A stretch of DNA of 64,000 bases from Leptonema illini DSM 21528 (GTDB lineage Bacteria; Spirochaetota; Leptospiria; Leptospirales; Leptonemataceae): contig NZ_JH597773.1 of assembly GCF_000243335.1 (NCBI RefSeq), forward strand, positions 562,489-626,488, given 5' to 3'. Of this stretch, positions 34,818 through 43,568 are shown in pieces. The translations under genes and the position numbers were made by a program. The notes below the pieces were generated by a model, which did no database searches, was not told the origin of the DNA, and was given only the letters and a program-made list of their open reading frames with translations. Position 1 is the first letter of the stretch. Each line of letters starts with the position of its first letter.

Positions 34818-36275
34818 ATGATACAATCACGTTATACATTCACCTTTGAAACGGAATCCGGCCGCTCGTTCATCATGAACTACCTGACCGGAGCGCTCGA
34901 CGAGCTCGAACCGCTCGAAAGACCCGAGCTCGAATCTCGTATGAAAGAAGGGAACTGGAACGACTACCATCTGACGCCGTATATGCTTGAGCGCGGGTAT
35001 CTCTTTGCCTCAGCCGGCGACGAAGAGTCGATGATCCAGGAGAAGTTCCTCGAGTTTCAGGATGAATACGACAGGACGGCCGTTCAGCTGATCTTCTCGA
35101 CGACCTATGTCTGTAACTTCTCGTGTGTGTACTGTTTTCAGGAAAGCTATAAAGAAGAATCGAAGATCCTGACCCCTGAAATCGTCGACGCCTTTTTCAG
35201 CTATGTGGAGCGCCGCTTCGGGAACGAGCCGGTGCGTCCGTATATTACGCTTTTCGGCGGCGAACCGCTTCTTGGCGCCGAGCGCTACAAGAAGAATCTG
35301 ATCTACATGCTTGAGAAGGCAAAAGAGCATGATATCGCCATCTGCATCGTGACCAACGGATACGAGTTGAGTAACTACGTGCCCGAGTTCCAGCGCATCG
35401 GCGTGAAGATTCGCGAGATTCAGGTTTCGATGGACGGCAGCCCTGAGATGCAGAACCACAGGCGTCCGACGGCGGGCGGCAAACCCACTTTTGATAGGGT
35501 CAGCGACGGCATCGATACGGCCCTTCGCGCCGGCTACCGCATCAATCTGCGTATGATCGTCGACCGCGATAACCTCGAATCGCTTGTGGAGCTCGCGAAC
35601 CACGCGCAGCAGTCCGGATGGATGGATTATCCGCAATCGCTCTTTGAAACGACGATCGGTCGCAACTACGAGTTGCATACCTGTCAGCCAAAGGCCAATC
35701 TCTATGATCGTACGACTCTCTGGCAGGACTTTGTCAGAGTGGCGAAGAAACATCCCATTCTCGCGAAGTTTCACCGACCGCAATTCCACGGCATGCGTTA
35801 CCTGAAAGAAAACGGATCGTTACCCATGCCGATCTTTGACGGATGCCCGGCCGGTAAAAAGGAATGGGCCTTCGACCTGAACGGCGACATCTTCGGCTGC
35901 ACGGCCTCTGTCGGTGTTGAGAAGTATCGCCTGGGCAACATCTTCGACGAAGATGCCGTGGCACAGCCCGTTGCCGCCGCACAGTTTGCCTGCACCGATA
36001 CGCTTGAGACGCCGTACAGCTCGCATTTCAGAGACGATCTGATGCAGCCCATCGCCAATCCCGACTCTCTGCCCGGTCCGGCCGAACAGGCCATACAGTG
36101 GGCCCGTCGCGACGTTCTCGCCATAGATCAATGCCGGCAGTGTCCGGTCAGCCTCAGCTGCGGCGGCGGATGCGGCGTACTGGCGGCAAACCGCACCGGC
36201 AAGATCCTCTCGACGGATTGCCGGCCGGTCAAAGACCTGGTCGCTCTCGGCGCCGACTTCTACGGAATCGGTTAA
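34818..36275 (+). CDS. Radical SAM/SPASM peptide maturase
   Basis: 485 residues. Residues 1-85 look like the small RRE-like or leader-contact domain common in these maturases (FIMNYLTGALDELEP, then LTPYMLERGYLF). The radical SAM cluster is CNFSCVYC (Cys99, Cys103, Cys106), followed by LFGGEPLL and the VSMDGSPEMQNHRRP strand. The SPASM domain has FDGCPAGKKEWAFDLNGDIFGC and CRQCPVSLSCGGGC, enough cysteines for two auxiliary clusters. Such enzymes make thioether or carbon-carbon crosslinks in ribosomal peptides. The peptide gene lies 121 bases upstream. The chemistry on this peptide cannot be predicted from sequence. Confidence 0.92.
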   Translation: MIQSRYTFTFETESGRSFIMNYLTGALDELEPLERPELESRMKEGNWNDYHLTPYMLERGYLFASAGDEESMIQEKFLEFQDEYDRTAVQLIFSTTYVCNFSCVYCFQESYKEESKILTPEIVDAFFSYVERRFGNEPVRPYITLFGGEPLLGAERYKKNLIYMLEKAKEHDIAICIVTNGYELSNYVPEFQRIGVKIREIQVSMDGSPEMQNHRRPTAGGKPTFDRVSDGIDTALRAGYRINLRMIVDRDNLESLVELANHAQQSGWMDYPQSLFETTIGRNYELHTCQPKANLYDRTTLWQDFVRVAKKHPILAKFHRPQFHGMRYLKENGSLPMPIFDGCPAGKKEWAFDLNGDIFGCTASVGVEKYRLGNIFDEDAVAQPVAAAQFACTDTLETPYSSHFRDDLMQPIANPDSLPGPAEQAIQWARRDVLAIDQCRQCPVSLSCGGGCGVLAANRTGKILSTDCRPVKDLVALGADFYGIG

Positions 36276-36284
36276 CCGCGATCG

Positions 36285-36334
36285 GCCATGATCGACGACT
36301 AACCGTCGCTCTTGCGATAATCGTCGATCATGGC
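36285..36334. other. 14-bp inverted repeat between two convergent genes
   Basis: GCCATGATCGACGA (36285-36298) and TCGTCGATCATGGC (36321-36334) are exact reverse complements with a 22-base loop. The right arm is coding sequence of the dehydratase C-terminus (AMIDDYR). As RNA from either side it forms a strong hairpin at the 3' end of both transcripts, without a T-run, so it may stop polymerase weakly or protect the ends. Confidence 0.7.
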
Positions 36335-37267
36335 GGCGAACAGCGCTCGAATGCTTTCGCCGCTTTTTGCTTCAAGCAGTCTCGCCAGATCGGCCTCAAA
36401 GCCTTCGGGGTTGCCGATCATCTTTACCTGGCGGATGCCCGGCACGTCGGTCGGACCGGTCGCCTCGCTATCGCGGTAGATCTCTTCACGCAGCTTCTCG
36501 CCCGGCCGCAGTCCTGTTACTCTGAGCTCGATGTCGACGTCGGGCATCTTCCCTTCGGCGAGGATCATCGCCCGCGCAAGATCGTAGATACGTACGGGCT
36601 CTCCCATATCAAGCAGATAGATCTCGCCGCTGCGCCCCATCTCGCCCGTCTTCATCACAAGCCGACAGGCCTGCCTGATGCTCATGAAGTAGCGCTCCAT
36701 GTCTTTATCGGTTACGGTGACGGGACCGCCGCGATCGATCTGCTCTTTAAAGAGGGGGATAACGCTTCCCGAGCTGCCAAGCACGTTGCCGAAGCGCACG
36801 GCCGTAAAGACGGTCTTTCCATGCTCCCTGTAATGATAGCAGAGCATCTCGCCGATACGCTTGCTTGCTCCCATCACCGAAGCAGGCTTCACCGCCTTAT
36901 CAGACGATATAAAGACGAAGCGCTCGACGCCGGCCTCGACGCTGAGCTCGATCAGGTTTTTCGTGCCGAGCACGTTCGTCTTGATCGCCTCGGTCGGATT
37001 CTCTTCCATGAGCGGTACATGTTTGAGAGCGGCGGCATGGAAGACGATGTCGGGTTTCTCCGCTACAAAAATGGAGGCCACGCGTTCTCTGTCGCGCAGA
37101 TCGGCCAGATACGACTTCGCAGGGAAACGCTGCAACGTCTGAAAGAGCAGATATTCAGAATGATCTATGAGAACGAGATTGCAGCCGGCCTCAGATAGAG
37201 CCTGCACAAGGCCCGAGCCGATCGAGCCGCCGGCGCCGGTCACAAGAATCTTTTTATTCGCGTACAA
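36299..37267 (-). CDS. CapD/FlaA1-type nucleotide-sugar 4,6-dehydratase
   Basis: 322 residues from a TTG at 37267 that has GGAGGGG just upstream; a TTG at 37327 also keeps the frame. The NAD motif is ILVTGAGGSIGSGL, followed by LADLRDRERV, AAALKHVPLMEENP (family hallmark), the catalytic FISSDKAVKPASVMGASKRIGE with a Met-Gly in place of the usual Tyr region, and FGNVLGSSGSVIPLF. This is the short soluble form without membrane domain. It converts UDP-N-acetylglucosamine to a 4-keto-6-deoxy sugar for surface glycans. It is convergent with the radical SAM gene and preceded by the lipoprotein terminator. Confidence 0.88.
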   Translation of the reverse strand: MYANKKILVTGAGGSIGSGLVQALSEAGCNLVLIDHSEYLLFQTLQRFPAKSYLADLRDRERVASIFVAEKPDIVFHAAALKHVPLMEENPTEAIKTNVLGTKNLIELSVEAGVERFVFISSDKAVKPASVMGASKRIGEMLCYHYREHGKTVFTAVRFGNVLGSSGSVIPLFKEQIDRGGPVTVTDKDMERYFMSIRQACRLVMKTGEMGRSGEIYLLDMGEPVRIYDLARAMILAEGKMPDVDIELRVTGLRPGEKLREEIYRDSEATGPTDVPGIRQVKMIGNPEGFEADLARLLEAKSGESIRALFAAMIDDYRKSDG

Positions 37268-37329
37268 TGCCCCTCCCGGATTAGCAACAACCCTGAAAGA
37301 GGTCAGCGTCAGGCATTCATCGGTCAAGT

Positions 37330-37359
37330 AAAAACGGCCCGCCTGGGCGAGCCGTTTTT
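37330..37359 (-). terminator. Rho-independent terminator, active in both directions
   Basis: AAAAACGGC (37330-37338) pairs with GCCGTTTTT (37351-37359), with CGCC/GGCG inside. On the minus strand it follows the lipoprotein gene 37394-37816 and closes its transcript before the dehydratase gene. Confidence 0.85.
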
Positions 37360-37393
37360 GAGCGTTATGAGCCCCGAGTACCGGGCTCTGAAG

Positions 37394-37816
37394 TCACTTC
37401 TTTTCGCGCTTCTCGGCGATCTCTGCAAACTTCTTACAAGATGCGGGCTGGCCTTCTTCAGACATCAGCTGCTGGCAGGATGTCTTTGTGATCTCTTCCA
37501 TGCACTGAATGGCGAGATCAAGCTCTTCTTTCGTGTATTGAACCTCGATCTTCTCGGGTTTTGCCGCGTCACCGGTTTCATTTACGCCATACTCTTTATA
37601 GCAGGCCTCTTTTCCGCCCATCATCGAACGGGCCATCTCGCGCTGTTCGGCCGGCATAGTCTGAAGCTGCTCATCGATGCACTCAAACATCTTCTCACAG
37701 ATCTTCTTACCTGTTTCTGCCATCTTCTCGGCCTGAGCGGCCGTCGGTTCGTTGCTCTTGCCGCATGAGCCAAGCGCTATTGCGGGAATAAGGGCAAGCA
37801 TCCAGATCTTCTTCAT
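37394..37816 (-). CDS. Small Cys-rich lipoprotein
   Basis: 140 residues from MKKIWMLALI, nine bases after AGGAG; the longer upstream frame has no support. The signal ends IALGSCGKS, a loose spirochaetal lipobox with Cys20 as lipidated residue. The mature part is helical, charged and has further cysteines (ICEKMFECIDEQL, EACYKEY, AIQCMEEITKTSCQQL, ASCKKF), suggesting paired disulfides in a helical bundle. I do not recognise a family with known function; Leptospiraceae carry many such proteins. It resembles in style the protein at 18625-19029. Confidence 0.8.
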   Translation of the reverse strand: MKKIWMLALIPAIALGSCGKSNEPTAAQAEKMAETGKKICEKMFECIDEQLQTMPAEQREMARSMMGGKEACYKEYGVNETGDAAKPEKIEVQYTKEELDLAIQCMEEITKTSCQQLMSEEGQPASCKKFAEIAEKREKK

Positions 37817-37914
37817 TGTCATTCTCTCCTGTTTTTTTAAAAGTAAGAATACATCCATAAACGAATAAACAGGCCTCATCAAATGACTCGAGCTCGACGG
37901 ATGCCTGTCGGCGT

Positions 37915-38349
37915 TCAATCAACGGGCGGAAGATCAAGCGGCATATCGGGATCGGCCTGGGCCTCGGAATCCCAGGCAAGGATAAATCGTGCGATAGGCG
38001 CCTCGAACTGATTGCCCTCGCTATCGCGCATGGCATAGCTGCCTTCCATGGTGCCCCATGAGGTATTGAGCGGACAGAAGCTTGTGTAGACGAAGCTTTC
38101 ACCCGGCTGAATAGTCGGCGTCTTGCCGACGACGCCCGGCCCGTTTACCTCTTCGCTTTCTCCATCGCCGTTGATGATGATCCAGTGACGCGAAAGCAGC
38201 TGAACGGGCGTCGATCGTTCGTTCGTAATCTCGATCGTATATGAGAAAAAAAAGCGATTCTCTTCGGGACGAGAATGCCCCGGAATATAGACGGGGTAGG
38301 TTCTGATGCGAACTCCGCTCTCGACGGCCGGCTGTTCTACCTGATTCAT
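37915..38349 (-). CDS. apaG: ApaG-domain protein
   Basis: 144 residues from MNQVEQPAVE. The DUF525/ApaG beta-sandwich is complete: RFFFSYTIEITNERSTPVQLLSRHWIIINGDGESEEVNGPGVVGKTPTIQPGESFVYTS, then GTMEGSYAM. ApaG proteins have been linked to Co/Mg efflux phenotypes and diadenosine tetraphosphate metabolism without a firm molecular role. The C-terminal extension ends in a proline-rich tail. The gene lies directly upstream of the lipoprotein gene on the same strand (98 bases between them). Confidence 0.9.
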   Translation of the reverse strand: MNQVEQPAVESGVRIRTYPVYIPGHSRPEENRFFFSYTIEITNERSTPVQLLSRHWIIINGDGESEEVNGPGVVGKTPTIQPGESFVYTSFCPLNTSWGTMEGSYAMRDSEGNQFEAPIARFILAWDSEAQADPDMPLDLPPVD

Positions 38350-38454
38350 GTTACTTTGACTCCGCACAGCATTCTACTTTGCATTCCGCCAGCGTCAACT
38401 CTTTCCCTGCAACGTTACTCTTGACAGAAGCGCAATCCTCTCCTTCTTATATTC

Positions 38455-39615
38455 GTGCTGCTCAGAAGGCCCGACTCGCTCGGGATCTATATTCACTTTC
38501 CCTATTGTCTTCAAAAGTGTCATTACTGTGACTTTTACTCCGTTCCCCTCGACGGTGAAGCACCGATCCGCGCCTTCCTTACAGGTATCGAACAGGAATG
38601 GCAGGCGCGATTTCCAGATTTTGAGTGCTTTTCCGCAGTCGATTCCGTCTTTTTCGGAGGAGGAACGTCCTCCCTGCTTCCGGCCTGGGCGCTCAGGCAG
38701 ATGCTCGATCTCTTTCAAGAACGGTTCTCATTCTCGCCCGATTGCGAGATCACACTCGAAGGAAACCCCGAAAACCTGACTGAACAGTATCTTGAAGAAC
38801 TCGCGCAAATCGGCATCACGCGCATCAACGCCGGCATCCAGACCTTCTCAGAAAGGCATCTGCGGACGATGAACCGTTTTTTCGACGCCGCCCGCTATGC
38901 CGACATGCTCGACATTCTCTGCCGGTCGCCCTTTCGCTCCAGAGGCGTCGATCTGATCTACGGCTTTCCAGGCCAGACCTTCGACGAATTCATGACCGAC
39001 CTTCATCGCGTCGCCACAGTCGGATTGGAGCATCTGTCGGTCTATTCTCTTACCGAAGAGGCAGGCACCGGTTATGCGACTCGCGTCCGTGACGGATCGA
39101 TGCCATCGCCCGACGAGGCGCTTCAGGAGCGGGTTTTCGAGACGCTTCCCTCCGTCATGTCGGATTATGGTTATACACTCTATGAAATATCAAACTATGC
39201 GAAGCCGGGATTCGAGTGCAGGCACAATCTGCGTTACTGGCTTTATGAACCGTATATGGGTCTCGGCCCTGGAGCACACGGCTTCGACGGACGATTCCGC
39301 TACGGCAACGTGCGCAATATCGACCGATGGAGCGCCCAGCCTGCTGCCGCCACAAAGAACGAACACGAGGTCGAAATCGATCTACCGCTCAACCTCTTTC
39401 GCTTAACGATCCCCTTTCGCCCTTCCTGGATGAAGCGTATTTTGAAAGAGAACGGAAGCCGGCGAGCCGACGACGTGCAGGCCTTCTTCGAAGAAGAAGC
39501 GAGTCTCGGTCATGGCTTTTTCGTCGACGACGACCTTTTTCAGTGGAACGAGGTCGGCCGGCTTCAACTCGACGGTATTATCGAACGATGGGTTCTGAAT
39601 CAGAAGGCGAAGTAA
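38455..39615 (+). CDS. hemW: HemW-like radical SAM heme chaperone
   Basis: 386 residues from a GTG. The cluster motif is YIHFPYCLQKCHYCDFYS (C-x3-C-x2-C, plus the Cys-Asp-Phe that separates this group), followed by FFGGGTSSLL, TLEGNPENL, RINAGIQTFSERHL and GVDLIYGFPGQT. YEISNYAKPGFECRHNLRYW is the HemW hallmark; the cysteine unique to true HemN is not seen. HemW moves heme into respiratory proteins and is not the coproporphyrinogen dehydrogenase it is often called. The last 16 bases overlap the convergent MBOAT gene. Confidence 0.92.
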   Translation: MLLRRPDSLGIYIHFPYCLQKCHYCDFYSVPLDGEAPIRAFLTGIEQEWQARFPDFECFSAVDSVFFGGGTSSLLPAWALRQMLDLFQERFSFSPDCEITLEGNPENLTEQYLEELAQIGITRINAGIQTFSERHLRTMNRFFDAARYADMLDILCRSPFRSRGVDLIYGFPGQTFDEFMTDLHRVATVGLEHLSVYSLTEEAGTGYATRVRDGSMPSPDEALQERVFETLPSVMSDYGYTLYEISNYAKPGFECRHNLRYWLYEPYMGLGPGAHGFDGRFRYGNVRNIDRWSAQPAAATKNEHEVEIDLPLNLFRLTIPFRPSWMKRILKENGSRRADDVQAFFEEEASLGHGFFVDDDLFQWNEVGRLQLDGIIERWVLNQKAK

Positions 39616-41027
39616 AGGAAGGCGCCGGCGACGTCTCCATACATGAAAATCAGTATGCCCGTGAGAAAGGTGCCGCAAACGATCGCAGCATTCTGTAAAA
39701 CAGGACGATCGACGATCCACTGCTTCACAGAATCATAATAACCGGGAATATTGGCCAGGAAAGCAAGAACCGTCAACGAAAGAGCCGCTCCGAATCCCGG
39801 AAGCGGAAGCCCTCGTTCCCAGAGCGCTACGCCTCGAAGCAGAGTCATACTCTGCTCCAGACCCGGCGCAGCAAAAAAAACGCCCGAGAACGCGAAGAGT
39901 CCGAAGGTATAACAGATTCGAAGAACGTTGAAGAAACGGCCTTCAGGCAGAAGTCGCACCTGCTTTAAACGCAGAGTTCTTTCGATGATCAGAACCGTGC
40001 CTATAAAAGCGCCCCAGATGAGCATATTCCAGGTAGCCCCGTGCCAGAATCCGCCAAGCGCCATCGTAATAAAAAGGTTAACAGAGGTCTGCCATTCGCC
40101 GCGACGTGAGCCGCCAAGCGGTATATAAATGTAGTCTCGAAGCCATGAAGACAGCGTGATGTGCCAGCGCGTCCACAGCTCCGACATGGATTTCGAGAAG
40201 AACGGGCCTTTAAAGTTTTCGGGCAGCTCATAACCGAGCAGCTTGCCCATGCCCCGCGCCATATCAGTATATCCCGAGAAGTCGGCAAAGATCTGCCCGA
40301 GAAAGGCGACGGGAAGAAGAAGATACACGGTAGCGTCGTAGCCGGCCGGATTCTGCCACGCTCCGGCGATCTCAGCACCGATGCGGTCGGCGATCAGGAT
40401 CTTCTTGATCGCTCCAAAAATCAAAAGCAGCATTCCCCGACGCAGGCGGTCGACGGTCAACGTCGGATTATCGATCTGCGGCAGGAAGTCCGTCGCTCGA
40501 AGAATCGGACCGGCAATAAACTGCGGGAAAAACAGGATAAAAACGGCAAAACGTCGAAAGTCGATGCGGTCGGCAATCGTTCCACGATAGCAGTCGACGA
40601 CGAAGGCGATCAATTGAAAGATATAAAAGCTGATGCCGATCGGCAGGATGATCTTCAGATTGTAGTCTTCAAGCAGATTCGCCCTGATATCGATAAGATA
40701 CGGAATTCCGAACAGGTTGCCGGCACTTGAGGCGAAGAGATAGAAGTATTTGAAGAACGCAAGGATCGAAAGGTCGAGACCGATGGCAAGCCAGAGCAGA
40801 GCCAGCGAAGGTCTGCCCTGTCCGCGCTGCTCGATCAACTTCATAGCCACAGCATAGTTCACGCCGAGCACGGTAATAAACATGATAAAGAAGGGAACGG
40901 AATACCAGGCATAAAAAAGCACGCTGGCGACGATAATCAGTGAGTGCTTGCCGCGAATGGGCAGGAACCAGTACAGAAGAAATACGAAGAGGAAGAGCAG
41001 AACGAATATGGTAGAATTGAATACCAT
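39600..41027 (-). CDS. MBOAT O-acyltransferase (AlgI-like)
   Basis: 475 residues with about 10-12 membrane segments. The MBOAT core is FPQFIAGPILRATDF, FADFSGYTDMARGMGKLLGYELPENF, SMSELWTRWHITLSSWLRDYIYIPLGG and the catalytic histidine in MALGGFWHGATWNMLIWGA. AlgI relatives pass acetyl groups across the inner membrane to surface polysaccharide, together with a periplasmic AlgJ/X-type esterase; no such partner is adjacent, so the acceptor is unknown. The gene stands alone with convergent hemW. Confidence 0.9.
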   Translation of the reverse strand: MVFNSTIFVLLFLFVFLLYWFLPIRGKHSLIIVASVLFYAWYSVPFFIMFITVLGVNYAVAMKLIEQRGQGRPSLALLWLAIGLDLSILAFFKYFYLFASSAGNLFGIPYLIDIRANLLEDYNLKIILPIGISFYIFQLIAFVVDCYRGTIADRIDFRRFAVFILFFPQFIAGPILRATDFLPQIDNPTLTVDRLRRGMLLLIFGAIKKILIADRIGAEIAGAWQNPAGYDATVYLLLPVAFLGQIFADFSGYTDMARGMGKLLGYELPENFKGPFFSKSMSELWTRWHITLSSWLRDYIYIPLGGSRRGEWQTSVNLFITMALGGFWHGATWNMLIWGAFIGTVLIIERTLRLKQVRLLPEGRFFNVLRICYTFGLFAFSGVFFAAPGLEQSMTLLRGVALWERGLPLPGFGAALSLTVLAFLANIPGYYDSVKQWIVDRPVLQNAAIVCGTFLTGILIFMYGDVAGAFLYFAF

Positions 41028-41113
41028 TTCCGTCAGATCGGCGTCGCCGGGCGCACTGTCAAGCCGGCCCTGTAATTCCTTGCCCTCCCGCTGCCATAGT
41101 AGAAATCGAGTTT

Positions 41114-41836
41114 ATGAGCATAGCGTGGATCACTGGAACAAGCTCAGGCCTCGGTGAAGGCTTCGTGAAGTCACTTCTGAGCACTCATCAGATCACAGGA
41201 TTCAGTCGGCGTCCGGGCAGCATCGTCGATGACCGTTACAGGCACATCACTCTTGACCTTGCCGATGTAGCGAGCATCCCCCGAATCATCGAACAGGCCG
41301 TCTCATCAGAGCCACAGCCCGTCGAGCTCGATCTGCTGATCCTGAATGCCGGTATACTCGGCCCGATTCGCGATCTGTACGGAACGCCGCTTGAAGAGAT
41401 CGAACAAACGATGATGGTGAACGTCTGGGCCAATAAAGTAATGATCGATACGCTTCTATCGCTTGAAGAACAGGGTAAGCTTCGCGGACCTTCGCGCATC
41501 CTGGCCATCAGCTCCGGAGCGTCGCAGAACGGCGCAAGAGGATGGAATGCCTATTCTATCTCAAAGGCAGCTCTTAACATGATGATTCAGCTCTATGCCG
41601 CCGAACGTCCGAATAAGAAATGGATATCGCTCGCGCCGGGCCTTGTTCACACGGCGATGCAGGATACGCTTGCAAAAGAAGATCCGCAGCGCTTCCCCGC
41701 TCTGAATCGGTTGCTTGCCGCTCGCGGCACGGCCGATATGCCCGACGGCGCAACGGCGGCACGACGTATCATCGACGCCCTTGATCGCATCTTCGCGTCA
41801 CCGAACGGCTCTTACGTCGACATCCGCAAGATCTGA
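41114..41836 (+). CDS. Short-chain dehydrogenase/reductase
   Basis: 240 residues. The cofactor motif is WITGTSSGLGEGF, followed by TLDLAD, LILNAGILGP (NAG motif), SRILAISSGASQNG with the catalytic serine and AYSISKAALNMM with Tyr-x3-Lys. The substrate loop after LAPGLVHTAMQ resembles that of sepiapterin reductase and benzil reductase relatives, so a carbonyl reductase with NADPH is likely. The last 25 bases overlap the convergent bioA gene. Confidence 0.9.
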   Translation: MSIAWITGTSSGLGEGFVKSLLSTHQITGFSRRPGSIVDDRYRHITLDLADVASIPRIIEQAVSSEPQPVELDLLILNAGILGPIRDLYGTPLEEIEQTMMVNVWANKVMIDTLLSLEEQGKLRGPSRILAISSGASQNGARGWNAYSISKAALNMMIQLYAAERPNKKWISLAPGLVHTAMQDTLAKEDPQRFPALNRLLAARGTADMPDGATAARRIIDALDRIFASPNGSYVDIRKI

Positions 41837-43179
41837 GGCAGACGCTTTACGAGTCGGCCAAGTGCATCATACATCTCTGCGATCTCTGCATCCGTTGCGA
41901 TAAAGGCCGGGCAGAGATAAACGGTTCCACCCAGCGGACGAATAAAGAGGCCTTCGTCAAGGGCGGCCTCGCTGATCTTCATAGAAACAGGCACGCCGTA
42001 CGGCAGATCGGCCGTAATATCAAAGGCGGCCACCGATCCCATGCATCGCGGACGACCCAGAAGCTCACCGGCCGATTGCATCAATGAGGCCAGCCCGCGC
42101 CGATGCAAGGCCTCGGTCTTTTGCAATCGATCGCCGATTTGCAGATTATCGTAAAGCGAGAGTGAGGCAAGGGCAGCCACACATCCGAGAGGGCTTCCCG
42201 TCATCGAATGTCCATGATAGAGCGTATGCATGCGATCATCGCTCAAGAAGCCTTCGTAAATACGCTCTGATGCAAGTGTGGCCGCGAAGGGCAGATAGCC
42301 GCCCGAGAGGCCTTTGGAGAGCGCTGCGATGTCGGGCCAGACACCGGCCCGTTCAAAGGCAAAATAAGGCCCCGTGCGCCCTGCTCCCGTGAAGACCTCG
42401 TCAGCTATTAGAATAGCTCCGTATCGATCACAGAGCTCTCTTGCCTTTTTCAGATATGCCGGCGAGTAGAAATTCATCCCGCCCGCTCCCTGGATCAGCG
42501 GCTCGAGCACAAGACAGCAGATGCGATCGCCGAATTGCTCGAAATGATTTTCCAGCGACAGTAAGGCCTGCTGCATCTCGGCAAGGCCAACGCCCTCGTC
42601 GTCAAGCCCCTGTTGCGAGCAGGAGGGCGCTGCAAGATGATCCACCGAAAAGAGAAGCGGTTCAAAGACGGTATGAAAGATGGATCGCGCCCCCGCTGCC
42701 ATCGCCCCGAACGTATCGCCATGATAGCCGTTTGCAAGGCAGACGATACGATCGCGAACCTCTCCCCTGTTTCTGAAAAACTGATAGGCCATCTTCAGAG
42801 CGATTTCCATCGCCGTCGAACCGTTATCCGAATAATACACGCGCGGCAGATGATGTGATGTGCGCTCACTCAATGCCTGTGCGAGTCGCAGACCGGGCTC
42901 ATGAACGAAGTTTGCGTAGATGACGTGTTCGAGCGTGGACGCCTGGTCGGCAAGCGCCCTGTTTATGGTGGCGTTGCAATGCCCGTAGGTATTCACCCAC
43001 CAGGAGCCGACTCCATCAATGACCCGCCTCCCCCCTGAAAGAGTGAGCCAGATTCCGCTGGCCTCTTCTACAAGCAGCGGCTCCGGAGCCAGCTTCATCT
43101 GTGTGAAGGGAAGCCAGGAATGACGGCTGTGAATGGTTCTCAGTTCTTTTATTCGAGAATCATCAAACGGCAATGACAT
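41812..43179 (-). CDS. bioA: Adenosylmethionine-8-amino-7-oxononanoate transaminase
   Basis: 455 residues from MSLPFDDSRI; the open frame continues 21 codons upstream but lacks family similarity. GIWLTLSGGRRVIDGVGSWWVNTYGH, then YYSDNGSTAMEIALKMAYQFF, is the BioA pattern. ILIADEVFTGAGRTG holds the cofactor aspartate and PDIAALSKGLSGGYLPFAAT the Schiff-base lysine. The enzyme makes 7,8-diaminopelargonate in biotin synthesis. bioB is at 14385-15515. Convergent overlap with the SDR gene covers 25 bases. Confidence 0.94.
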   Translation of the reverse strand: MSLPFDDSRIKELRTIHSRHSWLPFTQMKLAPEPLLVEEASGIWLTLSGGRRVIDGVGSWWVNTYGHCNATINRALADQASTLEHVIYANFVHEPGLRLAQALSERTSHHLPRVYYSDNGSTAMEIALKMAYQFFRNRGEVRDRIVCLANGYHGDTFGAMAAGARSIFHTVFEPLLFSVDHLAAPSCSQQGLDDEGVGLAEMQQALLSLENHFEQFGDRICCLVLEPLIQGAGGMNFYSPAYLKKARELCDRYGAILIADEVFTGAGRTGPYFAFERAGVWPDIAALSKGLSGGYLPFAATLASERIYEGFLSDDRMHTLYHGHSMTGSPLGCVAALASLSLYDNLQIGDRLQKTEALHRRGLASLMQSAGELLGRPRCMGSVAAFDITADLPYGVPVSMKISEAALDEGLFIRPLGGTVYLCPAFIATDAEIAEMYDALGRLVKRLPQILRMST

Positions 43180-43568
43180 AATACCGTTCTTCTCGAAGGG
43201 ACTATTCCGACAACATCGACCATGACGTAAGAGTAATGGCATGGCGCTTTTTCCTTTCTTTTTTTATATTGAACGGTAAGATGGCTTTCGGAGTCTGGTC
43301 GAGTCCCATGGTTCTTATTGAGCCCCTTTCGGGCCGCACAACGCCTTTTCCCATTCTTTCAGGGGTAATACCGGTTACTCATTCTCCTGTCTGTCGTTCT
43401 GCATGTGGCCTTTCTCAAAACACGTCCTTCATCAGTAAATTCAACAGTATTCCAGTAAAACGCGTGAACAGGGTCGGTAGCCCGACGGCCGCGCCATCTG
43501 CGCCCCTGAAGATGACCCGAAAAGGTCTTCGTCAAAGGCACCATCATATTTGAGAGGAGAGGATCTCA
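43180..43568. other. Intergenic region between bioA and korA
   Basis: 389 bases between divergent genes. A weak frame (43236-43553) has no ribosome site and no recognisable protein. GGTCGGTAGCCCGACGG near 43470 forms a small hairpin. The korA Shine-Dalgarno GAGAGGAGAGG is at the right end. Promoters for bioA and korA must lie here but I cannot place them securely. Confidence 0.6.

Noticed and set aside
43236-43553. 105-codon frame between bioA and korA
   Set aside because: No ribosome site, unusual composition and no domain; treated as intergenic.
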